Assembly: GCA_041556555.1 (NCBI GenBank) | Contig: JBFFIE010000022.1 | Span: forward strand, 1-31,722 | Direction of reading: 5' to 3' | DNA: 31,722 bases | From: SZUA-592 sp041556555 | Lineage (GTDB): Bacteria; Pseudomonadota; Gammaproteobacteria; Eutrophobiales; Eutrophobiaceae | Program-made: the position numbers and the translations under genes | Shown here: one piece after another, positions 8,734-17,546 of the stretch | Numbering within the stretch: the stretch's first letter is position 1 | How the letters are laid out: each line of letters starts with the position of its first letter | Notes under the pieces: model-generated | Database searches by the model: none | Told to the model about the DNA's origin: nothing | What the model saw: the letters and a program-made list of their open reading frames with translations, nothing else

Positions 8734-9435
8734 ATGACATCAGCTTCATTGCAGACACTCGCCGAAAGCCTGCAAGTCCGGCTTGCGGATATGATAACCG
8801 GACTGAAGATCGCCAATGGCGAAATAAGTATAGATGTACAACCGGATCGCATCACTGAAGCCTGTCTGGTTCTGCGTGATGAAGCAGAATTCTCCTTTGA
8901 ACAAGTATCCGATGTCTGTGGTGTCGATTATTCTGCTTATGGCAAGGCAGATTGGGAAACCAAGGATACCACCACAACCGGGTTCAGCCGTGGTGTGTGC
9001 AAGGATGTGTTTCAAAAGCAGGACCCGGGAGAAACTCATGAACTGGCTGTGGTTTATCATTTACTTTCCCTCAAACATAATCGCCGCTTGCGAGTTAGAT
9101 GCATGCTGGAAAATCACCCACCCATGATCCGGTCCGTGGTCAATATCTGGGCCAGTGCCAACTGGTTCGAGCGTGAGGCCTTTGATTTATACGGCATACT
9201 TTTTGAGTGCCATCCTGACCTCAGGCGGATACTGACGGATTACGGTTTTATCGGTCATCCATTCCGCAAGGATTTCCCGCTCGAAGGCAACGTAGAAGTG
9301 CGTTATGACCCTGAAAAGCAACGAGTCATATATCAGCCTGTCACTATTACCAACCGGGTTCTTGTGCCCAAGGTAATACGGGAAGATAACCGATATACCG
9401 CAGACGAGGCTGAACCCCCGCAACCAGAAAGCTAG
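8734..9435 (+). CDS. nuoC: NADH-quinone oxidoreductase subunit C
   Basis: This 233-residue subunit (30-kDa homologue) belongs to the peripheral arm next to NuoD and contributes to holding the Q module. The family signature WFEREAFDLYGILF is present around residues 145-160, followed by RRILTDYGFIGHPFRKDFPL. It is a separate gene rather than the nuoCD fusion of enteric bacteria. A polar insert at about 70-100 (GKADWETKDTTTTGFSRG) is absent from the shortest homologues and resembles the insert I recall from other proteobacterial NuoC proteins. It begins 17 bp after nuoB. Confidence 0.97.
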   Translation: MTSASLQTLAESLQVRLADMITGLKIANGEISIDVQPDRITEACLVLRDEAEFSFEQVSDVCGVDYSAYGKADWETKDTTTTGFSRGVCKDVFQKQDPGETHELAVVYHLLSLKHNRRLRVRCMLENHPPMIRSVVNIWASANWFEREAFDLYGILFECHPDLRRILTDYGFIGHPFRKDFPLEGNVEVRYDPEKQRVIYQPVTITNRVLVPKVIREDNRYTADEAEPPQPES

Positions 9436-9447
9436 GTTAATCTTCCA

Positions 9448-10701
9448 ATGCCTGAAATACGTAACATGACAATGAACTTCGGTCCGCAGCATCCTGCGGC
9501 CCACGGGGTACTGCGCCTGGTGCTGGAAATGGATGGCGAGGTCATTGTCAGGGCAGACCCGCACATTGGTCTGCTTCATCGTGCCACCGAGAAGCTGGCA
9601 GAAAGCAAACCCTACAACCAGAGTATCGGTTACATGGACCGTCTCGATTATGTGTCCATGATGTGCAATGAACATGCCTACGTCCGTGCTATTGAAAAAT
9701 TATTGAAGGTTACCCCGCCGCGCCGCGCGCAATATATTCGCGTTATGTATTCCGAGATCACGCGCATACTCAATCACCTGTTGTGGCTTGGTTCACATGG
9801 CCTGGACATCGGTGCCATGACCGTTTTCCTGTATTGTTTCCGGGAGCGGGAAGATCTGATGGATTGTTATGAAGCGGTCTCCGGTACCCGCATGCACGCG
9901 ACCTATTTCAGACCCGGTGGTGTCTACCGGGATTTACCTGAAACCATGCCCCAGTATCAACCCTCAAAATGGCATGGTGAAGATGAAGTCAAACGGCTCA
10001 ATGAAAACCGTCAGGGTTCACTGCTTGATTTCATTGAGTCATTCACCGAACGCTTTCCGATGTGTGTTGATGAGTATGAAACCCTGTTGACGGATAACCG
10101 TATCTGGAAACAACGCACAGTAGGTATTGGCGTGGTTTCACCGGAGCGGGCCCTGCAGCTCGGGTTTACCGGACCGATGTTACGGGGTTCCGGTGTAGAA
10201 TGGGATCTGCGCAAGAAGCAGCCCTATGAAGTCTATGACGAACTGGATTTTGATATCCCGGTTGGCGTCAACGGCGATTGTTATGACCGTTACCTGGTCC
10301 GTATCGAAGAGATGCGCCAGTCCAACCGGATCATCAAGCAGTGTGTTGACTGGTTGCGGGCCAACCCAGGCCCCGTCATTGTTGATGATTACAAGCTGGT
10401 GCCGCCACCGCGCGAGGAAATGAAGGATGACATGGAATCCTTGATCCATCATTTCAAGTTGTTTACGGAAGGCTACTGCGTTCCGGCAGGTGAAGTCTAC
10501 GCAGCCGTGGAGCACCCGAAAGGCGAGTTCGGAATCTATTTGATATCAGACGGTGCCAACAAGCCTTACCGGGTGAAGATACGGGCTGCCGGTTTTGCCC
10601 ATCTGTCGGCCATGAATGAAATGGTACAGGGACATATGCTGGCCGATGTGGTGGCAATGATCGGAACCCAGGATATTGTGTTTGGTGAGATAGACAGGTA
10701 A
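9448..10701 (+). CDS. nuoD: NADH-quinone oxidoreductase subunit D
   Basis: This 417-residue subunit (49-kDa homologue) is related to the hydrogenase large subunit but lacks its metal ligands, and it forms the quinone pocket with NuoB. It opens with NFGPQHPAAHGVLRLVLEMD. His19 and Tyr68 (in YMDRLDY) match the His/Tyr pair that contacts the quinone headgroup in studied enzymes. The ending MVQGHMLADVVAMIGTQDIVFGEIDR is the normal C-terminus, with the terminal Arg conserved. Its stop overlaps the nuoE ATG by one base (TAATG). Confidence 0.98.
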   Translation: MPEIRNMTMNFGPQHPAAHGVLRLVLEMDGEVIVRADPHIGLLHRATEKLAESKPYNQSIGYMDRLDYVSMMCNEHAYVRAIEKLLKVTPPRRAQYIRVMYSEITRILNHLLWLGSHGLDIGAMTVFLYCFREREDLMDCYEAVSGTRMHATYFRPGGVYRDLPETMPQYQPSKWHGEDEVKRLNENRQGSLLDFIESFTERFPMCVDEYETLLTDNRIWKQRTVGIGVVSPERALQLGFTGPMLRGSGVEWDLRKKQPYEVYDELDFDIPVGVNGDCYDRYLVRIEEMRQSNRIIKQCVDWLRANPGPVIVDDYKLVPPPREEMKDDMESLIHHFKLFTEGYCVPAGEVYAAVEHPKGEFGIYLISDGANKPYRVKIRAAGFAHLSAMNEMVQGHMLADVVAMIGTQDIVFGEIDR

Positions 10702-11201
10702 TGACCGAGACTGCAGAAAAGATCGAACTGTCATCACACGCACGCGAGGTGATCGACCAGTGGCTGGGAAAATACCCTAAGGAACAGAAACGTTCCGCGG
10801 TCCTGGCCGCACTGCGCGAGGTGCAACACGAAAACAAGGGCTACCTGACGGTCCCACTGATGGATGCCGTTGCCGATTATCTGGATTTACCAAAGATTGC
10901 CGTTTACGAGGTTGTTTCTTTTTATTCCATGTTGGAAACAAAACCCTGTGGCCGACATAGCATTTCGGTCTGCACCAATATTTCCTGCATGCTGCGTGGT
11001 GCCGATGAGATTGTGGAACACATTGAGAACAAACTGGGGATCAAGACCGGTGAGTCAACCAAAGACGGCCGCTATTACCTTAAATGCGAGGAAGAATGTC
11101 TGGCTGCCTGTTGTGATGCCCCCATGATGATGGTGGATCATGTGTATTATGAAAACCTCACGCCCGAGAGTGTGGACGAAATTCTCGATAAACTCGATTA
11201 A
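10701..11201 (+). CDS. nuoE: NADH-quinone oxidoreductase subunit E
   Basis: This 166-residue thioredoxin-fold subunit (24-kDa homologue) holds the [2Fe-2S] cluster N1a beside the flavin. Its ligands are Cys91 and Cys96 (CTNISC) and Cys133 and Cys137 (CLAAC), with spacing as in the family. An N-terminal helical domain (AREVIDQWLGKYPKEQKRSA) precedes it. The start is fixed by the TAATG overlap with nuoD. Confidence 0.97.
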   Translation: MTETAEKIELSSHAREVIDQWLGKYPKEQKRSAVLAALREVQHENKGYLTVPLMDAVADYLDLPKIAVYEVVSFYSMLETKPCGRHSISVCTNISCMLRGADEIVEHIENKLGIKTGESTKDGRYYLKCEEECLAACCDAPMMMVDHVYYENLTPESVDEILDKLD

Positions 11202-11209
11202 GTGACACT

Positions 11210-12505
11210 ATGGAAATAAACCAGGTCTGTTATGCAACACTCCAGTTCGATGAACCCTGGACACTGGATAACTATTACAAGGTCGGTGGTTATGAAGCGT
11301 GGAAACGGATTCTGTCCGAGAAGGTGTCGCCGGAATCAATCATCGAGGAAGTCAAGACTTCCGGATTACGTGGCCGTGGCGGAGCAGGTTTCCCAACCGG
11401 GCTCAAGTGGAGTTTCATGCCCAAACCGGCCGAGATAACCAAGTATGTGGTTTGTAATTCAGATGAGAGCGAGCCAGGCACCTGCAAGGATCGTGACATT
11501 TTGCGGTTCAATCCGCACTCCCTGATCGAGGGACTGGCCATTGCCTGCTATGCCATGAGAACCCCGGTTGCCTACAATTACCTGCGCGGCGAGTTCATGG
11601 ATGAACCGTGGCAGCGTTTCGAGGCGGCACTTAAGGAAGCCTATGAAGCCGGTTACCTGGGTAAAAACATCATGGGCTCGGGTGTCGATGTGGATATCTA
11701 TGGCACACTCGGTGCCGGTGCCTATATCTGCGGCGAGGAAACGGCCTTGCTGGAATCGCTGGAGGGGAAAAAGGGACTGCCGCGGTTCAAACCGCCATTC
11801 CCGGCCAACTTTGGCTTATACGGGCGCCCCACAACAGTTAACAACACGGAGTCATTCGCTTCAGTACCGTCGATCATTCGTAAGGGCGGCAAGTGGTTTG
11901 CCGATATCGGTGTTCTCAAAAGCGGTGGTACCAAATGTTTTTCCGTGAGTGGTCATGTCAACAAACCGGGTAATTTTGAAGTCCCTCTTGGCACCCCGTT
12001 CAGGACCCTGCTCGAGCTGGCCGGTGGCCTCCGTGACAGCCGGCAGTTGAAAGCGGTCATACCCGGTGGCTCATCCGTGCCCGTGGTGCCCGGTGACGTT
12101 ATGCTGGAGACCAATATGGACTATGAATCCATCCACAAGGCGGGCTCCATGCTGGGTTCCGGTGCAGTCATTGTGATGGACGATACGACCTGCATGGTTC
12201 GGGTCCTCGAGCGTATTTCACGATTCTATTATTCCGAATCCTGTGGTCAGTGCACGCCCTGCCGCGAGGGCACGGGCTGGCTGTATCGTGTCATTCAACG
12301 TATTGAGAATGGCAAGGGTCAACCGGAAGACCTCGACAAACTTGACAGTGTTGCCAGCAAAATTGAAGGCCATACCATCTGTGCTCTTGGTGATGCGGCT
12401 GCGTGGCCGGTTCGCAGTTTTATCAAGCACTTTCGTGAAGAATTTGAATATCACATCAAGAACGGCTGTTGCCTGGTTGATGACAGGAAAAACGAGGCAG
12501 CGTAG
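11210..12505 (+). CDS. nuoF: NADH-quinone oxidoreductase subunit F
   Basis: This 431-residue subunit (51-kDa homologue) is where NADH reduces FMN. The nucleotide- and flavin-binding glycine-rich segment GRGGAGFPTG is at 55-64, and a second, GTLGAGAYICGEETALLESLEGKKG, comes later. Cluster N3 ligands are Cys345, Cys348 and Cys351 in SCGQCTPCREG and Cys391 in HTICALGD. It follows nuoE by 8 bp. Confidence 0.98.
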   Translation: MEINQVCYATLQFDEPWTLDNYYKVGGYEAWKRILSEKVSPESIIEEVKTSGLRGRGGAGFPTGLKWSFMPKPAEITKYVVCNSDESEPGTCKDRDILRFNPHSLIEGLAIACYAMRTPVAYNYLRGEFMDEPWQRFEAALKEAYEAGYLGKNIMGSGVDVDIYGTLGAGAYICGEETALLESLEGKKGLPRFKPPFPANFGLYGRPTTVNNTESFASVPSIIRKGGKWFADIGVLKSGGTKCFSVSGHVNKPGNFEVPLGTPFRTLLELAGGLRDSRQLKAVIPGGSSVPVVPGDVMLETNMDYESIHKAGSMLGSGAVIVMDDTTCMVRVLERISRFYYSESCGQCTPCREGTGWLYRVIQRIENGKGQPEDLDKLDSVASKIEGHTICALGDAAAWPVRSFIKHFREEFEYHIKNGCCLVDDRKNEAA

Positions 12506-12514
12506 AAAGAATTT

Positions 12515-14893
12515 ATGAATGAAGAAATTGTAACAATTGAAGTTGATGGCAGGACTCTGCAGGCCCGCAAGGGACAGATGCTGATCGAGGTAACTGACAA
12601 GAACAAGATCTATATCCCGCGGTTTTGTTATCACCAGAAATTATCCATCGCCGCGAATTGCCGCATGTGTCTGGTCGATGTCGAAAAGGCACTTAAACCA
12701 CTACCGGCCTGTGCGACCCCGGTTATGGACGGCATGAAGGTTGCCACACGTTCGAAGCGTGCTCTGGATGCGCAGAAGGCCGTCATGGAATTTCTGCTGA
12801 TCAACCATCCGCTCGATTGCCCCATCTGTGACCAGGGAGGTGAATGTGAATTGCAGGACCTGGCCATGGGCTATGGTCGAGATATATCCCGCTACAATGA
12901 AAAAAAACGCGTGGTCAAAGACAAGAATATCGGACCATTGGTACAGACGGACATGACCCGATGTATCCATTGCACCCGCTGCGTGAGATTCGGTGAAGAA
13001 ATCGCCGGGCTTAGGGAATTGGGCGCAACCGGGCGTGGTGAACATATGGAAATCGGTACCTACATAGAGAAAAGTATGGTTTCGGAGATGTCTGGTAACG
13101 TGATTGACCTTTGCCCGGTCGGAGCCCTGACGTCCAAGCCGTTCCGTTATTCTGCCCGCACCTGGGAGATGCAGCAGGTTCCTGGCATTGCTCCGCATGA
13201 TTCCGTGGGTTCAAACATTCATTTTCATATCAAGGGTAACCGGGTAAAGCGCGTCGTCCCCGCCGAGAATGAGTCCATTAACGAGGTGTGGTTGTCTGAT
13301 CGAGACCGCTTCAGTTATGAAGGTCTGTATCATTCGGATCGATTGACTGCACCCATGATCAAGAAATCCGGTTATTGGCAGGAAGTCGATTGGGAGACGG
13401 CCTTATCATTTGTGAGAGATGGTTTGAAGCATGTAATGCATCATCATTCGTCGGATCAACTTGGAGCCCTTGCATCCGCCACAGCTACTGTCGAGGAACT
13501 GTATTTGATGCAACGACTACTGCGGTCCCTGGGGAGCGCCAACATTGATCACCGGGTACGTCAGTCAGATTTTACCGACCAGGACAAGGCACCCTTGTTC
13601 CCCTGGCTCGGAATGCCAATAGCAGAACTTGAGAAACAGGATGCTGTCCTTCTGGTTGGCAGCCATGTTCGCAAGGAACAACCCATCATCAATCATCGTT
13701 TACGCAAGGCCACCATGCGTGGTTGTCAGGTGCTGGTCATTAATCCGGTAAATTATGATCTGAATTTCAATGTCGCTACACAGATCATTACTTCGCCAAA
13801 TGCCATACCTGAAACACTTGCGGGAGTTGTGAAAGCATTGGCGGACTCCGGCAAGATATCGCCGGACCCGGACATCAAGGCAGCTATCAGTACGGCAACA
13901 GTCAGTGATAACCAGCGCCTGATGGCGGAAACCTTATTAACTGTCGGGAAAGGTGTGATCCTGTTGGGGAATCAGGCCATGGCTCACCCGCAATACGTGG
14001 CATTATGTTCACTGGCCACGGCACTCGCAAAAGCAACCGGGTGTCATATCGGTTTTCTTTCTGATGCGGCCAATGTTTCCGGTGCCTGGATTGCCGGTGC
14101 GACTCCGCACCGGGGGCCAGGGGGAAAAGCAGCCGATAAAAAGGGTCTCAATGCCGCTGCCATGCTGGAAAATGAATTGAAGGCCTATGTTCTGCTTGGT
14201 CTGGAACCGGAGCTGGATTGCCTTGATGGACATCAGGCCATGCAGGCCTTGCAAGCAGCAGAATTCGTGGTCAATCTCACGGCCTATTCATCTGAATCAA
14301 TCAAGGCATATGCCGATGTCCTGTTGCCGATTGCCCAGTTTGCCGAAACGTCCGGCACCTACATTAATAATGAGGGTATCTGGCAGAGCTTCAATGGCGT
14401 GGTTCCACCACCCGGTGAAGCACGGCCCGCATGGAAGGTGTTACGCGTCCTGGGGAACCTGTTTGAGCTCGAAGGATTTGAATTCAACACCAGCCTCGAG
14501 GTCAAGGAAGAACTCAAGAATCAAATAGGTCTGAAGTCGGTTTCCAACATGATCAATTGGTCAACACCGCATTTACGTGCAGCAAACGGTGGGATCGAAC
14601 GGATCACCGAAGTCCCGATGAATTCCATTGATCCGCTTACCCGGCATGCCGCAGCCTTGCAGAAAACCACTGATGTTGCCGATGGCAAACTACACATCCA
14701 TCCACAGCTGGCCTCTGCCCAAGGCCTGGATGAAGGTCAAACTGCCAGGGTTGAACAGGATGAACAGGTTGTCGAATTGCCGGTTATCCTTGACGAGCGT
14801 GTACCTGAAAATGCCGTGTTGATCCAGGCAGGCCATCCGGATGTTGCCTCGCTGGGACCTTGGCATGGTCAAATTAAGTTAGGCAAAGCGTAA
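12515..14893 (+). CDS. nuoG: NADH-quinone oxidoreductase subunit G
   Basis: This 792-residue subunit (75-kDa homologue) carries the electron wire from NuoF. The ligands are N1b Cys38, 49, 52 and 66; N5 His98, Cys102, 105 and 111; and N4 Cys150, 153, 156 and 200. The extra N7 cluster of the E. coli and Thermus enzymes should follow, but that region reads VPGIAPHDSVGSNIHFH (222-238) and VWLSDRDRF, with no Cys at any ligand position, as in mitochondrial NDUFS1. The remaining part is a molybdopterin-oxidoreductase-like domain that has lost its cofactor role. It starts 9 bp after nuoF and ends 4 bp before nuoH. Confidence 0.98.
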   Translation: MNEEIVTIEVDGRTLQARKGQMLIEVTDKNKIYIPRFCYHQKLSIAANCRMCLVDVEKALKPLPACATPVMDGMKVATRSKRALDAQKAVMEFLLINHPLDCPICDQGGECELQDLAMGYGRDISRYNEKKRVVKDKNIGPLVQTDMTRCIHCTRCVRFGEEIAGLRELGATGRGEHMEIGTYIEKSMVSEMSGNVIDLCPVGALTSKPFRYSARTWEMQQVPGIAPHDSVGSNIHFHIKGNRVKRVVPAENESINEVWLSDRDRFSYEGLYHSDRLTAPMIKKSGYWQEVDWETALSFVRDGLKHVMHHHSSDQLGALASATATVEELYLMQRLLRSLGSANIDHRVRQSDFTDQDKAPLFPWLGMPIAELEKQDAVLLVGSHVRKEQPIINHRLRKATMRGCQVLVINPVNYDLNFNVATQIITSPNAIPETLAGVVKALADSGKISPDPDIKAAISTATVSDNQRLMAETLLTVGKGVILLGNQAMAHPQYVALCSLATALAKATGCHIGFLSDAANVSGAWIAGATPHRGPGGKAADKKGLNAAAMLENELKAYVLLGLEPELDCLDGHQAMQALQAAEFVVNLTAYSSESIKAYADVLLPIAQFAETSGTYINNEGIWQSFNGVVPPPGEARPAWKVLRVLGNLFELEGFEFNTSLEVKEELKNQIGLKSVSNMINWSTPHLRAANGGIERITEVPMNSIDPLTRHAAALQKTTDVADGKLHIHPQLASAQGLDEGQTARVEQDEQVVELPVILDERVPENAVLIQAGHPDVASLGPWHGQIKLGKA

Positions 14894-14897
14894 TACG

Positions 14898-15986
14898 ATG
14901 CTCGAATTCATCAGCCAAAATGTGTTTTCACCACTGACTGCATTCCTGTTGCCATCGGCCTGGCAACCCTATGCTGTCTACACGCTGGAAATCGTTACCA
15001 AGATCGTGGCGATACTTATCCCCGTATTATTAACTGTGGCCTACCTACCTTATGCCGAACGCAAGATCATTGGTTACATCCAGAACCGGATAGGTCCCAA
15101 CCGGGTTGGATTTTTCGGTTACAGTCTGGTCGGGATCGGGCAACCGATCGCGGATGCAGTGAAACTGATTTTTAAGGAGATCATCATACCCAGTGGCGCC
15201 AACAAGACCTTGTTTATTATTGCGCCGATTCTTTCTGTGGCACCAGCACTGGCTGCCTGGGCTGTCATCCCGTTTAACGACACCCTGGTATTGGCGGACA
15301 TCAATGCTGGCCTGCTGTATGTCCTTGCTCTGACCTCCCTGGCGGTGTACGGCATTATCATTGCCGGCTGGGCGTCCAATTCAAAGTATGCTTTCCTGGG
15401 CGCTATGCGTTCTGTGGCGCAAATCGTTTCCTATGAGATCGCCATGGGATTTGCACTGGTTGGAGTGCTTATTGCGGCGGGTAGCCTGAACCTTGGCGAG
15501 ATTGTCCGTGCCCAGGAGGGCTGGTTCATACACTGGTTCTGGTTACCGTTGTTGCCATTACTCGGGGTTTATTTTATTTCCGGTGTTGCAGAAACCAACC
15601 GTGCACCGTTTGATGTTGCTGAAGGTGAATCCGAGATCGTGGCAGGCTTTCACGTGGAATACGGTGGTATGGCCTTCTCCGTTTTCTTTATGGCGGAATA
15701 CGCCAATATGATCATCATTGCCCTGTTAACTTCTTTGTTATTCTTTGGTGGCTGGCTCTCGCCCTTTCACGGGATACCTTACCTTGGCGCACCCAGCATT
15801 GTCTGGTTGCTGCTGAAAACATCGTTTTTCCTGTTTGTGTTTCTTTGGTTACGGGCAACTTTCCCGCGTTATCGTTATGACCAGATTATGCGTCTGGGCT
15901 GGAAGGTATTTATTCCCATCACCATCGTCTGGTTGATCGTCGCGGCCATTCTGGTAGTGCTGGAAGTACCACCCTGGTTTAACTGA
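14898..15986 (+). CDS. nuoH: NADH-quinone oxidoreductase subunit H
   Basis: This 362-residue subunit (ND1 homologue) joins the membrane arm to the quinone tunnel. Eight or so hydrophobic helices are apparent. Conserved loops include PYAERKIIGYIQNRIGPNRV after the first helix and the acidic VAETNRAPFDVAEGESEIVA loop that lines the quinone path, followed by EYGGMAFSVFFMAEYANM. The C-terminal helix ends in PPWFN. A 30-bp gap follows before nuoI. Confidence 0.98.
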   Translation: MLEFISQNVFSPLTAFLLPSAWQPYAVYTLEIVTKIVAILIPVLLTVAYLPYAERKIIGYIQNRIGPNRVGFFGYSLVGIGQPIADAVKLIFKEIIIPSGANKTLFIIAPILSVAPALAAWAVIPFNDTLVLADINAGLLYVLALTSLAVYGIIIAGWASNSKYAFLGAMRSVAQIVSYEIAMGFALVGVLIAAGSLNLGEIVRAQEGWFIHWFWLPLLPLLGVYFISGVAETNRAPFDVAEGESEIVAGFHVEYGGMAFSVFFMAEYANMIIIALLTSLLFFGGWLSPFHGIPYLGAPSIVWLLLKTSFFLFVFLWLRATFPRYRYDQIMRLGWKVFIPITIVWLIVAAILVVLEVPPWFN

Positions 15987-16016
15987 TTTTGAAAATTAAT
16001 AAATATTCGGATTGAT

Positions 16017-16508
16017 ATGTTGCAAGCGGTACAAAATTACCTGCAAAGCCTGTTTCTCTGGGAACTGTTCAAGGGCCTGAGGTTGACTGGTCGACACCTG
16101 TTCAAGCGCAAGATAACTGTGCAATATCCAGAGGAAAAGACACCGCTGTCACCACGTTTCAGGGGGCTTCATGCACTGAGACGCTATCCTAACGGTGAAG
16201 AACGTTGTATTGCCTGCAAACTCTGTGAAGCAGTTTGCCCGGCAGTGGCAATCACCATTGAGTCGGAAGAACGTGCTGATGGGACAAGGCGTACAACCCG
16301 CTACGATATTGATCTGACCAAATGTATTTTTTGCGGGTTTTGCGAGGAATCCTGCCCGGTCGACTCCATCGTTGAAACCCGTATCTTTGAATATCATGGG
16401 GAACAACGAGGTGATCTTCTTATGACCAAGGAAAAGTTACTGGCCGTTGGAGACAAGGCAGAAAAGCAAATTGCAGAGGATCGGGCGAAAGACGCAATTT
16501 ATCGATAA
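16017..16508 (+). CDS. nuoI: NADH-quinone oxidoreductase subunit I
   Basis: This 163-residue subunit (TYKY homologue) carries two [4Fe-4S] clusters, N6a and N6b. The two ferredoxin motifs are Cys64, 67, 70, 74 (CIACKLCEAVCP) and Cys103, 106, 109, 113 (CIFCGFCEESCP). An N-terminal amphipathic helix with GLRLTGRHLFKRKITVQYPE anchors it to the membrane arm. The length and N-terminus match the type found in alpha- and beta-proteobacteria and mitochondria. Confidence 0.98.
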   Translation: MLQAVQNYLQSLFLWELFKGLRLTGRHLFKRKITVQYPEEKTPLSPRFRGLHALRRYPNGEERCIACKLCEAVCPAVAITIESEERADGTRRTTRYDIDLTKCIFCGFCEESCPVDSIVETRIFEYHGEQRGDLLMTKEKLLAVGDKAEKQIAEDRAKDAIYR

Positions 16509-16557
16509 CACATTACAGTAATCAGTAATAATAATTTCATGGGGTATATACAGGTAC

Positions 16558-17172
16558 ATGGTTGAGTTGTTGGTCTTTTATTTCTTTGGCGCGGTGCTGG
16601 TAATTTCCGCCAGTATGGTTGTGACCATTCGTAATCCCGTTTTTGCCGCACTGTTCCTGGTGCTGTGCTTTTTTTCCAGTGCCGCCATCTGGCTGATTTT
16701 GCAAGCTGAATTTCTCGCTATTGCCCTGGTCCTGGTCTATGTGGGCGCGGTCATGGTCCTGTTCCTGTTCGTGGTGATGATGCTCGATATTAATATTGCG
16801 AGGTTACGCGAAGGTTTTGTGAAGTTCCTGCCGGTAGGTATCATCGTGGCATTATTAATGCTGGTTGCCATGAGTCTTGTCATCGCTTCCGGCTATTTCA
16901 ATCGTGAAGAGCCCGCAATCCAGGTCTCCCAGGTTGCCGGTTACAGCAATACCACGCAACTCGGTAAGGCATTGTTTACAGAATATCTCTATCCATTTGA
17001 GGTGGCCGGTGTGATCCTGCTGGTGGCAATCATTGCTGCCATATCATTGACCATGCGAAAACCCCGCAGCAACAAGACTCAGCAACCATCCCTGCAGGTC
17101 AGGGCCAGCAAGAAGGAGCGGCTGAGAATAATAAAGATGAAATCCGAGCCGAAACAGGACGCAGGAGGCTAG
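16558..17172 (+). CDS. nuoJ: NADH-quinone oxidoreductase subunit J
   Basis: This 204-residue subunit (ND6 homologue) has five hydrophobic helices. TM3 contains the conserved VLVYVGAVMVLFLFVVMML, whose twisting is linked to coupling in structural work on complex I. After the last helix there is a tail of about 40 residues that is strongly basic (RKPRSNKT, RASKKERLRIIKMK) and probably cytoplasmic. An AGGAGG near its 3' end serves nuoK. The preceding 49-bp gap to nuoI is AT-rich. An ATG at 16539 is out of frame and soon stops, so the ATG at 16558 is the start. Confidence 0.96.
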   Translation: MVELLVFYFFGAVLVISASMVVTIRNPVFAALFLVLCFFSSAAIWLILQAEFLAIALVLVYVGAVMVLFLFVVMMLDINIARLREGFVKFLPVGIIVALLMLVAMSLVIASGYFNREEPAIQVSQVAGYSNTTQLGKALFTEYLYPFEVAGVILLVAIIAAISLTMRKPRSNKTQQPSLQVRASKKERLRIIKMKSEPKQDAGG

Positions 17173-17177
17173 TCATC

Positions 17178-17483
17178 ATGATCGTATTATCCGATGTCTT
17201 GATCCTTGCCGCCATCCTGTTTTGCATAAGTGTGGCCGGTATTTTCATAAACCGGAAGAATGTCATTATTCTCCTGATGTGTATTGAATTGATGCTGCTC
17301 GCTGTCAATATGAATTTCATCGCTTTTTCTCATTTTTTACAGGACATCAATGGTCAGGTCTTTGTCTTCTTTATTCTGACAGTTGCCGCTGCAGAATCAG
17401 CTATTGGTCTGGCGATCCTGGTGGTGCTTTTCAGGAACCGGGAAACCATCAATGTCCAGGATCTGAATTCAATGAAGGGTTAA
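17178..17483 (+). CDS. nuoK: NADH-quinone oxidoreductase subunit K
   Basis: This 101-residue, three-helix subunit (ND4L homologue) is related to MrpC. The two proton-path glutamates are present: Glu37 in CIELML and Glu73 in AAESAIG. It starts 5 bp after nuoJ with AGGAGG in the nuoJ end (about 17163-17168). Comparing it with the MrpC-like protein at 24673 shows the same fold length without these glutamates. Confidence 0.97.
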   Translation: MIVLSDVLILAAILFCISVAGIFINRKNVIILLMCIELMLLAVNMNFIAFSHFLQDINGQVFVFFILTVAAAESAIGLAILVVLFRNRETINVQDLNSMKG

Positions 17484-17546
17484 ACAAAGTATCAATGAAT
17501 AATAACAACAATATTTTCTGCAGACCGCAGACCAGGGATCGATATC

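Noticed and set aside
12701..13198. Minus-strand frame of 165 codons opposite nuoG
   Set aside because: It is a shadow of the cysteine-rich NuoG N-terminus, with no domain or independent start signals.
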